Shown here: positions 50,888-59,119 of the stretch, one piece after another
Position numbering within the stretch: the stretch's first letter is position 1
Layout: each line of letters begins with the position of its first letter
Assembly (NCBI GenBank): GCA_017644045.1
Contig: JAEPMI010000004.1
Span: forward strand, 578,014-642,013
DNA from: Deltaproteobacteria bacterium
GTDB taxonomy: Bacteria; Myxococcota_A; Polyangia; Polyangiales; Houyiibacteriaceae
DNA: 64,000 bases
Direction: 5' to 3'
The notes under the pieces: generated by a model
Seen by the model: the letters and a program-made list of their open reading frames with translations, nothing else
What the model was told of the DNA's origin: nothing
The model's database searches: none
Made by a program: the position numbers and the translations under genes

Positions 50888-52258
50888 ATGCAGAAGACCA
50901 TCTCACCCATCGACGGGAGCATCGTCGCCGAGCTCGCCTACCACGAGCCCGCCGCGGTGGATGCCATCCTGGACCAGGCCGTTCAGGCGCAGCGCGCATG
51001 GCGCCGGCAGCCGCTCGACGCGCGGGCCGCGGCGGTGGCGGCGTTCACGGACGCGGTGGTCGCGAAGAAGGACGTGCTCGCCGAGGAGCTGACCCGTCAG
51101 ATGGGTCGACCGCTCGGGCAGACGCCGGGTGAGATCGGCGGGTTCGAGGACCGCGCGAAGGCGATGATTCGGTTGGCTCCGGAGGCGCTCGCGCCCGTAG
51201 AGCCCGGGCCGAAGGAGGGTTTCACGCGGTACATCACGCGAGAGCCGCTCGGGGTGGTGTTGGTGCTCGCGCCCTGGAACTATCCCTACCTGACGGCGGT
51301 GAACGCGATCGTCCCTGCGCTCCTGGCCGGGAACGCCGTGGTGTTGAAGCACTCCGATCAGACACCGCTGGTCGCGGAGCGCTTGGCGGAGGCGGCGGCG
51401 TCGACCTTGCCCGAGGGGCTCTTGGTGTCGCTGGTCGCGACCCACGAGACCGTGGCGAAGGTCGTGGGCGACGCGCGCGTGGACCACGTCTGCTTCACCG
51501 GGTCGGTCGAGGGTGGTCGGGCGGTGCACCGGGCGGCCGCCGATCGCTTCATCGCGACGGGCCTGGAGCTCGGAGGCAAGGACCCGGCGTACGTGGCGGC
51601 GGACGCCGATCTGGAGTTCACCGTCCCGAACGTGGTGGACGGCGCGTTCTTCAACTCGGGCCAGTCGTGCTGCGGCATCGAGCGGGTGTACGTGCACGAG
51701 TCGGTCTACGACCGCTTCGTGGAGGCCTTCATCGAGGCGACGAAGGCGTACGTGCTCGGTGACCCGATGGACGCTGCGACCAACCTCGGCCCGGTGGCCC
51801 GAGCGAGGAGCGCCGAGGCGATCCAGTCGCAGATCGACGCAGCGGTGAAGGCAGGCGCGACGGCGCACATCCAGTCGCCCTACCCCGGCGCGGAGCGAGG
51901 TCCGGCGTACTTGGGGCCACAGGTACTCACCGGGGTCGACCACTCGATGACGATCATGAACGAGGAGACCTTCGGTCCGGTCGTGGGTATCCAGAAGGTC
52001 GCGAACGACGAAGAGGCCGTGCGCATGATGAACGACAGCGCGTACGGGCTGACCGCGTCGATCTGGACACCCGATTTGGCTCGCGCCCAGAAGCTCGGTA
52101 GCGAGCTCGAGACCGGCACGGTCTTCATGAACCGCTGCGACTACCTCGACCCCGAGCTGGCGTGGGTCGGCGTCAAAGACTCGGGCCGCGGCGCCACCCT
52201 CTCCAAGGTCGGCTTCGAGTACCTCACCCGTCCCAAGAGCTTCCACCTCCGCCACTGA
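50888..52258 (+). CDS. Aldehyde dehydrogenase family protein
   Basis: The 456-residue protein matches the NAD(P)-dependent aldehyde dehydrogenase superfamily. It has the cofactor region GVVLVLAPWNYPYLTAVNAI and CFTGSVEGGRAVHRAAADRF. Glu is in FIATGLELGGKDPAYV and catalytic Cys in NSGQSCCGIERVYVHE. ETFGPVVGIQKV follows. The double Cys SCCG and the short C-terminal end (FEYLTRPKSFHLRH) fit the succinate-semialdehyde-type branch. No partner gene indicates the aldehyde. The gene ends about 30 bases before a repeat array of the transposase element. Confidence 0.92.
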   Translation: MQKTISPIDGSIVAELAYHEPAAVDAILDQAVQAQRAWRRQPLDARAAAVAAFTDAVVAKKDVLAEELTRQMGRPLGQTPGEIGGFEDRAKAMIRLAPEALAPVEPGPKEGFTRYITREPLGVVLVLAPWNYPYLTAVNAIVPALLAGNAVVLKHSDQTPLVAERLAEAAASTLPEGLLVSLVATHETVAKVVGDARVDHVCFTGSVEGGRAVHRAAADRFIATGLELGGKDPAYVAADADLEFTVPNVVDGAFFNSGQSCCGIERVYVHESVYDRFVEAFIEATKAYVLGDPMDAATNLGPVARARSAEAIQSQIDAAVKAGATAHIQSPYPGAERGPAYLGPQVLTGVDHSMTIMNEETFGPVVGIQKVANDEEAVRMMNDSAYGLTASIWTPDLARAQKLGSELETGTVFMNRCDYLDPELAWVGVKDSGRGATLSKVGFEYLTRPKSFHLRH

Positions 52259-52291
52259 CCCCAGCACGAGTTCCTTCGCGACCGACCGCGC

Positions 52292-52338
52292 GAGATCCTA
52301 CCGCGAGATCCTACCGCGCGAGATCCGACCGAGGTTGG
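52292..52338. repeat. Left repeat array of the second HUH element
   Basis: There are three GAGATCC-type units 13-15 bases apart (52292, 52305, 52320). The last, GAGATCCGACCGAGGTTGG (52320-52338), is the exact inverted copy of CCAACCTCGGTCGGATCTC at 53625-53643. Confidence 0.65.
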
Positions 52339-52380
52339 CACGCGCTCACGGGTCCACGGCAGGAATTCCCGAGATTACGT

Positions 52381-52420
52381 GGGTGGCGGCCGCCGGCGGA
52401 AATCTGGCGGACCGCCACCC
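52381..52420 (+). repeat. Long hairpin upstream of the second transposase
   Basis: The outer stem is 9 bases, GGGTGGCGG / CCGCCACCC, extended inward by CCGCC / GGCGG past one unpaired A. The whole hairpin has 14 pairs with loop GGCGGAAATCT. Such stems are typical recognition sites for HUH transposases. The rest of 52259-52487 contains the repeat array and no gene. Confidence 0.55.
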
Positions 52421-52487
52421 GGATAGCGAGAAAGCCCGGGATCGTTCGCCCCGATTGGTTGGTCCGGAGCTTGCTGTGTGCTTCCCC

Positions 52488-53408
52488 ATGAGCCGACGGC
52501 GCTACGTGGAGGCAGGGCGGATCACCGCCAACGATCGTCGCACGACGAGGCGCCACTACCTGTTCACCCCGGATGCCGCGGGGACCATGGCGCAGATCTT
52601 CTGGTACTGCCTCGGCGTCGCCTCCCAACAGTTCAACATCAGCGTGCACGCGGCGATTCTGATGTCGACCCACATGCACTACGACGTGTCGGACAACGAC
52701 GGCAACCTCCCCAAGTTCCGCGAGTGCTTTCATCGGCTCCTGGCCCTCTGCACCAAGTCGTTCCGAGGCTGGCCCGAGGAAGTCTTCAACAAATCGCAGA
52801 CGGGGGAGCACGAACTGCTCACCCCGGAAGCCATCGTGGACAGTCTTGCGTACTTGATAGCAAACCCCTGCCTCGGGCTCGCCGTTCGCTACGCGAAGGA
52901 CTGGCCGGGCGCGAAGACACGCGCACGGGACATCGGCTCGCGGATCATCCGGGTCGCTCGACCCAGCCAGTACCTCGATCCGAACAACCCTCTGTGGCCG
53001 GAGTGGGTCGAATTCCGACTCGAGATGCCCGAAATCCTGATCGAGCACTTCGGCAGCCTCGAGCTAGCGCAGCAGGCAATCGAAAACCGAGTCCGGGAGC
53101 TCGAGGCGGAAGCCCTTCGGAAGTCGAAGCGACTCGGCCGCGGATTCACTGGTGCGCGACGAGTCCTCCGGACGAAGCACACGACGCGCGCGGCCAGCTG
53201 GGAGACATTCGGCGCGCTCAATCCGAGGTTTGCCGCGGCTGGCGACATCGAGGCTGCTCGCGCCGCCGTGAAGCGCTACCGAGCCTTCGACGCCGCCTAC
53301 GATGCTGCTCTCGTGAGGTGGATGAGCGGCGATCGCGCGGCCGTGTTCCCTCATGGCACCTGGTGGATGCGGGTACATCACGGCGTCCGTTGCCAACCAC
53401 CGCCGTAG
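52488..53408 (+). mobile_element. HUH (Y1_Tnp-type) transposase-like protein
   Basis: The 306-residue protein has the HUH core ILMSTHMHYDVSDNDGNLPK (His62 and His64). Before it come RRHYLFTPDAAGTMAQIFWY and FNISVHAAI, and after it ECFHRLLALCTKSFRGWPEE. The C-terminal half, with RVRELEAEALRKSKRLGRGF, is a longer basic extension than in classic RAYTs. The catalytic Tyr is not clearly assigned. Similar 300-residue proteins are common in Myxococcota. ATG 52488 follows TTGCTGTGTGC. The gene is flanked by 19-base inverted repeats and REP-like arrays, so the unit looks mobile or formerly mobile. Confidence 0.78.
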
Positions 53409-53611
53409 CAGTGCTCGACTGGCTCTTGCGCACCCGATGACTGGCTCGGGTGCGCATAGCTGCGTCCGTCGTTCGCTACCGGACGGCTGGATCGCTCGAC
53501 GAGCGCTGGGAGCAGGCCAGAAGAGCCTGTTTGGGGACCACGAGCCCGCTGGGGACTCCATCCGGACGACGGTTGGACCAGGTTGCCTGACGCGAACGCG
53601 AGTTCCCGAGG

Positions 53612-53745
53612 TACCTTGGTCGCGCCAACCTCGGTCGGATCTCACTGGTCGGATCTGGTCGCGCCAACCTCGGTCGGTTCTCACTCATGCCTTCGGTCGG
53701 ATCTCACTCACGAGGTACGTTGGTCGCGCCAACCCGGTCGGATCT
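53612..53745 (+). repeat. Right repeat array of the second HUH element
   Basis: Three copies of a unit built on TGGTCGCGCCAACC(T)CGGTCGGATCTCACT, with a TTGG/CCAA mini-stem, are spread over 134 bases, along with extra CGGTCGGATCTCAC pieces. CCAACCTCGGTCGGATCTC here (53625-53643) is the inverse of the left repeat. The array stops 3 bases from the stop codon of the sterol-desaturase-family gene. The gap 53409-53611 holds nothing else recognised. Confidence 0.65.
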
Positions 53746-53748
53746 CAC

Positions 53749-54318
53749 TCATGCGGGGCGGCGGCGGCGGAGTTGGTAGGTGTGCTGGTGCTCGGTGCGG
53801 ACGTCGCCGGTGTCGGGGTCGGTGAGCCAGACCATGGCGAGCTTCTCGGGGACCTTGATCGTGCTGGGCGCCTCGTAGGTGCCGAAGACGAAGTCCCAGA
53901 TGGGCGAGGTCACGCCGTGGTTCGCGCTCGGGTTCACGAAGTGGTGATGAAAGTGGTGCCGCCGCGCCCAGCGACCATACGCACCGATGCCGGCATGCAC
54001 GTGCTCCAAGCGATGGAGCGCCTCGTAGCAGAGGTAGAAGCCCGCGAGGCCGAGCGCGTAGGCGAGCCCTGGTCCCATCCCGGCCAACCCGATGGCCGGC
54101 GGCGCAACGAGCGCGAGCGCGATGGTGAAGGCCGCGCCCTTCTTCCACGCGGGCGCGAAGTAGTCGCCCTGACTGTGGTGAGCGGTGTGCTCCTTCGAGA
54201 AGATGTTCCCGCGGAAGCGCCGATCGTGTCCGGCCCACCGGTGGATGCAGTACTCGAGAAAGGACCAGGTCAGCACGCCCGAGGCGGCAGCGACCACGAT
54301 GGCGAGGGTCTGGGACAT
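53749..54318 (-). CDS. Sterol desaturase / fatty acid hydroxylase superfamily protein
   Basis: The 189-residue membrane protein has the His-box motifs of this di-iron superfamily: SFLEYCIHRWAGHDRRF, FSKEHTAHHSQGDYFAP, YEALHRLEHVH, and ARRHHFHHHFVNPSANHGVT. Hydrophobic segments at both ends hold it in the membrane. Members hydroxylate or desaturate lipids, sterols or carotenoids. The enzyme would act on a membrane lipid. It is preceded by a TetR gene on the same strand with an 8-base gap, so the two are probably one operon. Confidence 0.85.
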   Translation of the reverse strand: MSQTLAIVVAAASGVLTWSFLEYCIHRWAGHDRRFRGNIFSKEHTAHHSQGDYFAPAWKKGAAFTIALALVAPPAIGLAGMGPGLAYALGLAGFYLCYEALHRLEHVHAGIGAYGRWARRHHFHHHFVNPSANHGVTSPIWDFVFGTYEAPSTIKVPEKLAMVWLTDPDTGDVRTEHQHTYQLRRRRPA

Positions 54319-54325
54319 CGTCAGC

Positions 54326-55033
54326 TCAGCGGGGAAAGGGTTGGGGTAGCGCCGCGTCGAGGGCTTCGGTCGAAGCCCCCCAGCCGCGGAGAATCAGTCG
54401 CGCCGTCTCGAAGGCGATGCGGTCCGTGTGAATGAGGTCCGGCGCCATCCGCGCCTGCTTGCGAAGCTGCAGCGCACCGTGGAACGCGGAGAAGAGGAGC
54501 ATGGCGCGCTCTGCGGCCAGCTCCGGGGTCGCGGGCTTCGCGGGCTCCAGCGAGCCTTCCCGCCCGGCTGCTTCGAGCGCGACCGCGAGCGGCGAGAGCG
54601 CACCGATCATCGCGTGCATGACCTTGGCGGCCTCGGCGTTGTCCGGAAGCAGCACGCGCGGGTCGCCGATCATCACGGCGATGATCTGGAAGCCGTGGTC
54701 GTCGCCGGTCGCGAACGCATGGTATGCGCGCACCTGCGCGCCGATGCGCACCAGGGGAGAGGCCGCCGCGTCATCGGCCTCGGCGATGCGCTCACGAAGC
54801 TCCCCGATCACGCGCTCGGCCACCGCGGCCAGCAGCGCGTCCTTGGAGTCGAAGTAGCGATAGAGCGCGCCCGGGGTGTAGTCGGCGAGCTCCGCGACCT
54901 TCTTGATCGAGAGCTCGTCCACGCCGTCTTCCACCGCGACCTGAACCGCGGCCTCGACGATGCGCTCGAGGTTCGCTGCCCGACGTCGGGCACGGGGGGA
55001 CTTCTTGGTCTTGGCGACTTCCTTGCGACTCAC
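54326..55033 (-). CDS. TetR-family regulator next to the membrane hydroxylase gene
   Basis: The 235-residue protein has a Lys/Arg-rich tail then the TetR DNA-binding domain: RIVEAAVQVAVEDGVDELS, IKKVAELADYTPGALYRYFD, SKDALLAAVAERV. The rest is helical and not specific. The start is a GTG (55033) chosen since it gives the usual basic N-terminus. A perfect dyad, TGTAAATCGCATTTACA, lies nine bases upstream and is the likely autoregulatory operator. The target is probably the downstream hydroxylase gene. Confidence 0.88.
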   Translation of the reverse strand: MSRKEVAKTKKSPRARRRAANLERIVEAAVQVAVEDGVDELSIKKVAELADYTPGALYRYFDSKDALLAAVAERVIGELRERIAEADDAAASPLVRIGAQVRAYHAFATGDDHGFQIIAVMIGDPRVLLPDNAEAAKVMHAMIGALSPLAVALEAAGREGSLEPAKPATPELAAERAMLLFSAFHGALQLRKQARMAPDLIHTDRIAFETARLILRGWGASTEALDAALPQPFPR

Positions 55034-55041
55034 GGTTATTT

Positions 55042-55058
55042 TGTAAATCGCATTTACA
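55042..55058. promoter_or_regulatory. Perfect operator dyad TGTAAATCGCATTTACA
   Basis: Two 7-base half-sites (TGTAAAT / ATTTACA) are separated by CGC. The dyad lies 9 bases upstream of the TetR GTG start in a sequence otherwise rich in G and C, and also faces the propeller gene on the other strand. It probably binds the TetR protein encoded next to it. Confidence 0.75.
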
Positions 55059-55131
55059 CACTGTGCAAGCCGGTCGGCTCAGAATCCCCATTCCCCTGGA
55101 AAGCTCGGCACTTTCGCACGACCATGGCGCC

Positions 55132-55944
55132 ATGAGCCGAGGGCGAGTGGTGCGCACCGCGTGGGGATCCCCGAACCAAGACGAGCCCTGCGAGGGAACT
55201 GGAAGCGTGTGGGCGATCGACACCTGGCGCGGCCGCCTCGTGGCTCGCTGCATGAAGGGGTTGGCCACTCGGCAGGCCGGCACCTGGCGCCTCACCGTAC
55301 CGCTCTCGCGTCCCCAGACCTGGGCCACCGACGGCCAGGAGCTCCTGCTCTGCCAGGGCGATGGACTCGCCAAGCTCGAAGACGACGGCACCACCCTCGT
55401 GGCTGCCTACCCCATCCCCGCGACCGCTCTGCATTGCAGTGGCCAGGGCTGGCTCGCCGCCGGCAAGGGGGGCGCGTTCTGGGCGCGCACCGGCATCGCC
55501 CCGTGGACCGAGTACGCCCGCATCCACTCCGACGCATCGATCATGGAGCTCGCGCTCGGCGGCTCGGTCGCCTATGCGCTCGACGGCAAGAGCCAGCTCT
55601 GGCGCAACGACGGTGGGGACTGGGTCCAAGAGCCGAAGCCGCCGGGCACGCCCATGCTCTTCTGCCTGCACGCCACAGCGGACCGCGCCTGGGCCGCCGG
55701 GGACGATGGCTGCATCCTCATGCGCGGGCTGAACGGTTGGCAGCGACTCGCCCTCGACACGACCGGTGGCTTCTCCAACTTCGCCTTCGCCGCAGGCTAC
55801 CTCTGGGCCTGCGGAAGCGCGGGCGCCTGGTACTCCGCCGACGGTCTGACGTTTCAGCAAGTCCCGATCGAAGGCCCGCGCGGGAACATCTATTGCGCGC
55901 ACGAGGGCGACGGCGCCGTCTTCCTCGGCGGCGACATCTTCTGA
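55132..55944 (+). CDS. Beta-propeller-like protein
   Basis: The 270-residue protein has repeated strand motifs ending in W, G or A turns: LTVPLSRPQTWATDGQELLL, AAYPIPATALHCSGQGWLAA, ASIMELALGGSVAYALDGKS, FCLHATADRAWAAGDDGCIL and SNFAFAAGYLWACGSAGAWY. No signal peptide is seen. It resembles Ycf48/kelch-type propellers without a specific function. ATG 55132 is used; a GTG further upstream is also in frame but overlaps the region beside the operator dyad. Confidence 0.6.
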   Translation: MSRGRVVRTAWGSPNQDEPCEGTGSVWAIDTWRGRLVARCMKGLATRQAGTWRLTVPLSRPQTWATDGQELLLCQGDGLAKLEDDGTTLVAAYPIPATALHCSGQGWLAAGKGGAFWARTGIAPWTEYARIHSDASIMELALGGSVAYALDGKSQLWRNDGGDWVQEPKPPGTPMLFCLHATADRAWAAGDDGCILMRGLNGWQRLALDTTGGFSNFAFAAGYLWACGSAGAWYSADGLTFQQVPIEGPRGNIYCAHEGDGAVFLGGDIF

Positions 55945-55994
55945 TCACCCAACCGGGGCACGCACCCCGACTCGCTCACTGCTAGCGTGGGGAC

Positions 55995-56840
55995 ATGCGC
56001 TTGGTCTTCACATCGCTCCTCGTGCTCGCGTGCGCATGCAGCGAGCCGAGCACCGATGACCTGCGAGACGCCGCCGCAGATGCCGCCCCGACCCGCGACC
56101 TCTCCTGCTGCCCCGGGGAAACGCCTCCGAGCCTCGAGAGCTGCACGGCCGGCGTCTTCCACGCCGACTGTGGCGGCTCGGGAGAGCCGGTGCTCGCGTG
56201 CAACTTCCAGAACTGCAAGTGGTTCGCCGGCGGTTGCCCCGCGGACACGTACCGACCGATCGCCTGTCCGCTCGGCGACCCCTTCTGCGTGACGACCGTC
56301 GACGGCCAGTGGCCGTACGAGAGCGGCACGTTCGACCCGTCCTTTCCGCCCAACATGTGCGACCAGGTCGAGCTGCTCGGCAACGCCGTCGCGACTCCGG
56401 AATCCGGCCCCGCCCTCAACGTCCGCGTGGACCCCGAGGTCGTGGGCTCGATCGAGCCCAGCATCGCGTGCGACGGGATCCAACTCGATCTCTGCCGACT
56501 CGTCGATCGCGGCAGCACCTTCCACCCAGGCATGGTCGACTCGAAGACGTTCTCCTTCCGGAGCCCCGGACCGAGCGGACAGGCCCTGGTGCTCGAGGTC
56601 ATCGAGCCATCCAGCGACTCCCCCTCCGCGAGAGCCCACTTCCTGGAGTTCACCGATTATTGGCGCTACGGCGAGGACTGCACCTACTACACCACCACGT
56701 TCGAGCCCTCCGGCGGCGGGCGCCCGGTCGTCGCGAGTGGAGAGATCGTGCTGAGCACCGCGCCCGACGCGTCCACGGCGACCCGCGGCCGCGCGACCAT
56801 CCACACCGTGGACGGAGGCACCCTGGTCCTGCTCTTCTAG
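55995..56840 (+). CDS. Lipoprotein, Cys-rich
   Basis: The 281-residue protein has a lipoprotein signal (LVFTSLLVLACACSEPS). A Cys-rich first half (DLSCCPGETPPSLESCTAGV, CNFQNCKWFAGGCPADTYRP) leads to a beta-rich second half with EFTDYWRYGEDCTYYTTTFE and ATIHTVDGGTLVLLF. No family is recognised. Its stop codon overlaps that of the convergent lipoprotein (CTAG). Confidence 0.65.
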   Translation: MRLVFTSLLVLACACSEPSTDDLRDAAADAAPTRDLSCCPGETPPSLESCTAGVFHADCGGSGEPVLACNFQNCKWFAGGCPADTYRPIACPLGDPFCVTTVDGQWPYESGTFDPSFPPNMCDQVELLGNAVATPESGPALNVRVDPEVVGSIEPSIACDGIQLDLCRLVDRGSTFHPGMVDSKTFSFRSPGPSGQALVLEVIEPSSDSPSARAHFLEFTDYWRYGEDCTYYTTTFEPSGGGRPVVASGEIVLSTAPDASTATRGRATIHTVDGGTLVLLF

Positions 56841-57628
56841 GTGGCACGTGCTGCAGTGACCAGGTCGCGGAGCAACCGGACCGCCACCTCCACGATCACC
56901 GCCCGCTCGAGTCCTGCGTGGTGGGCGAGCGTCAGCAGCTCGTGCAACGGCACCGGCTCCGCCCGATCCCACTCGCCGCCACCCAGCGGCCTCCCGGGAT
57001 CGACGAAGCCCATCGCCTCGACGTCGAGCGGATCATACGCCGTGCGGGCGAGCTTCACGGCCGCCCACACCGGCGCGAAGCGTTCGTCGCACCGGTTCGG
57101 CCGTTGCGCTCGCTGCGCTTCGCTCAGGCCAGCATCGCACTGCCCTTGGAGATCCCCCACGGCGTTGCCCATGCCGTCGATGTTCATGTGCGGCCCCTCG
57201 CCCCACCCACCGAAGGTCGGCTCCTCGTCGTCGGCGAACCCCTCCGGCCCCTCCGGCATCTCGCGGATGTGCTCGCCGTAACGACGGAGCTCCGCGATCC
57301 CCAGGCCCAGGATCGCGGGGCCAGCGAGCTCGCGGAAGAGCACGTGCCGCACCCGCTCGGCAAGCTCCTCCGTGTCGCCGCCCGCGGTGCCGGTCAGCTC
57401 GATGCCCTCCAACGCGGTCACCTCGCTCTCGGTCAGCCACGCCCGAAGCTCGCGCGCGAAGCCCGCGATGACCGGGTGTGGATCGGGAGGCTCCGCCCGT
57501 GGCTCCGGCTCCGGTGAGACCTCCGGCCGGTCACCCCCCACCACTTCGGATCCACCCGCCGGCTCCGACCCCGTCTCCGCTCCCCCACAACCGACGACCA
57601 GGAGAAGCGCCCCCGCGACCCACCTCAT
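56837..57628 (-). CDS. Lipoprotein of unknown function
   Basis: The 263-residue protein has a lipoprotein signal (WVAGALLLVVGCGGAETG). A Glu/Pro/Gly linker (EVSPEPEPRAEPPDPHP) is followed by a largely helical domain with VIAGFARELRAWLTESEVTA, FRELAGPAILGLGIAELRRY and KLARTAYDPLDVEAMGFVDP. No family is seen. ATG 57628 (MRWVAG) is preferred to the upstream in-frame start since it opens the signal peptide. The gene is 24 bases downstream of the methyltransferase on the same strand. Confidence 0.65.
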   Translation of the reverse strand: MRWVAGALLLVVGCGGAETGSEPAGGSEVVGGDRPEVSPEPEPRAEPPDPHPVIAGFARELRAWLTESEVTALEGIELTGTAGGDTEELAERVRHVLFRELAGPAILGLGIAELRRYGEHIREMPEGPEGFADDEEPTFGGWGEGPHMNIDGMGNAVGDLQGQCDAGLSEAQRAQRPNRCDERFAPVWAAVKLARTAYDPLDVEAMGFVDPGRPLGGGEWDRAEPVPLHELLTLAHHAGLERAVIVEVAVRLLRDLVTAARAT

Positions 57629-57652
57629 GCGCGAAGGGTAGCTCACCCCTCC

Positions 57653-58267
57653 TCAGCGCAGATGCGCGCTCCCCCAGGTGTTCCAGTTCAACGCCCGCGG
57701 CCCCGGCAGATACATCGAGTCCACGTCATCGAGCTCGAAGCCGCTCTCCTCGAGCACCGTCGGCACGTCGCGGGTCAGGTGACAGCCCCCGGCGAAGCGA
57801 CGCCACACCGGATCGAAGAGGCGCTGCCGCCGGCGCACCGCTTCATCTGGAGCCAGCCCATGCTCCACGAAGTGGAGCACACCTCCGGGCACCAAGACCC
57901 GCCGCAGCTCGGCCATGGTCGCCGCGACGTCGTCGACGGTGCAGAGTGCGTAGGTCACGACCACCGAATCGATGCTCGCGCCCTCCACCGGGAGCCGCTC
58001 CGCGACCGCGTCGAGAACCCTCACCGGCATCGCTGCACGTCCGGCCGCGGCCAGCGCGTCGGACCGAAGACGCGTCGAGGGCTCCACCCCGATCACCTCG
58101 CTCACCGCCGCGCCGTAATGCGGCAGGTTCAGTCCCGACCCCATCCCGATCTCGAGCACCCGGCCCCGAGCGCGCGGCACCACCTTCGCGCGCTGCCGGT
58201 CCACGTTCTCGTGGCCGCACGCCCAACGCACCATCTGCGGCACGACCCGCTCTTCCCAGAAGCCCAT
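57653..58267 (-). CDS. SAM-dependent methyltransferase (UbiE/phospholipid type)
   Basis: The 204-residue protein has the class I methyltransferase fold: RGRVLEIGMGSGLNLPHYGA (motif I), VSEVIGVEPSTRLRSDAL, and the post-I segment IDSVVVTYALCTVDDVAATM and VLVPGGVLHFVEHGLAPDEA. MGFWEERVVPQMVRWACG at the start is typical of the family. ATG 58267 fits this family start, though longer frames exist. Substrate unknown; many relatives methylate lipids or quinones. Confidence 0.88.
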   Translation of the reverse strand: MGFWEERVVPQMVRWACGHENVDRQRAKVVPRARGRVLEIGMGSGLNLPHYGAAVSEVIGVEPSTRLRSDALAAAGRAAMPVRVLDAVAERLPVEGASIDSVVVTYALCTVDDVAATMAELRRVLVPGGVLHFVEHGLAPDEAVRRRQRLFDPVWRRFAGGCHLTRDVPTVLEESGFELDDVDSMYLPGPRALNWNTWGSAHLR

Positions 58268-58360
58268 GCGTAGAGCGTCGCCCGCGAGCGCGCTCACGCC
58301 AACCCACTGAGCCGCCTCACGTGACAAAGGGAGTCCCTGGCTCCAAGGTCAGCCCACCGA

Positions 58361-59119
58361 ATGAGCGCCCCCACCCCGACCCCCGCCCTGCGCTGCACGA
58401 ACGTCGTGAAGCGCTTCGGCGACTTCGAAGCCGTCAAGGACGTGAGCCTCGAGGTGCGGCACGGCGAGATCTTCGCGCTCCTCGGCCCGAACGGCGCCGG
58501 GAAGACCACGCTGATCGGCTGCATCACCGGTCTCGGCCGCGCGACGAGCGGTTCCATCGAGGTCTTCGGCTTCGACGTGCAGAAGGACTTCCGCATCACC
58601 CGGCGGCTCGTCGGCCTGGTCCCGCAGGAGATCAACTTCGACCCCTTCCTCAGCCCCTACCAGTCGCTCCTGGTCCAGCAGGGACTGATGGGCCGGAAGC
58701 CCGACCCAGCGCGCGCCGAGGCGCTGCTCGAGACCTTCTCGCTGAGCGACCATCGCGACGCCTACTCGCGCCACCTCAGCGGCGGCATGAAGCGCCGGCT
58801 CCTCGTCGCCAAAGCCCTCGTCCATCACCCGAAGCTCCTCTTCCTCGACGAGCCCACGGCGGGCGTCGATGTGGAGCTGCGCAAGGAGCTCTGGGACGAG
58901 GTTCGGCGGCTCCGCGACGAGGGCACGACCATCGTGCTCACGACCCACTACCTCGAGGAAGCGGAGATGCTCGCCGACCGCATCGGCGTGCTCCGCAAGG
59001 GCGAGCTCCTGGTGGTCGAGGATCGCGAGACGATGCTCGCGCGCGGCGGCGGCGACAAGAGGCTCGAGGACATCTTCGTGCAGCTCGTGCGCGACGGAGC
59101 GAAGGAAGCGGCCGAATGA
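58361..59119 (+). CDS. ABC transporter ATP-binding protein (ABC-2 type)
   Basis: The 252-residue ATPase has LLGPNGAGKTTLIGCITGL (Walker A, about 41-49), the signature HLSGGMKRRLLVAKALVHHP, Walker B LLFLDEPTAGVD and switch His in LTTHYLEEAEMLADR. It belongs to the exporter-like DrrA/NodI group. Its TGA overlaps the permease ATG as ATGA, so the two form one transporter. The substrate is unknown. Confidence 0.93.
   Translation: MSAPTPTPALRCTNVVKRFGDFEAVKDVSLEVRHGEIFALLGPNGAGKTTLIGCITGLGRATSGSIEVFGFDVQKDFRITRRLVGLVPQEINFDPFLSPYQSLLVQQGLMGRKPDPARAEALLETFSLSDHRDAYSRHLSGGMKRRLLVAKALVHHPKLLFLDEPTAGVDVELRKELWDEVRRLRDEGTTIVLTTHYLEEAEMLADRIGVLRKGELLVVEDRETMLARGGGDKRLEDIFVQLVRDGAKEAAE

Noticed and set aside
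53612-53745. Possible CRISPR array
   Set aside because: The repeat spacing is irregular, the units contain no regular spacers and there are no cas genes; the array belongs to a transposase element.
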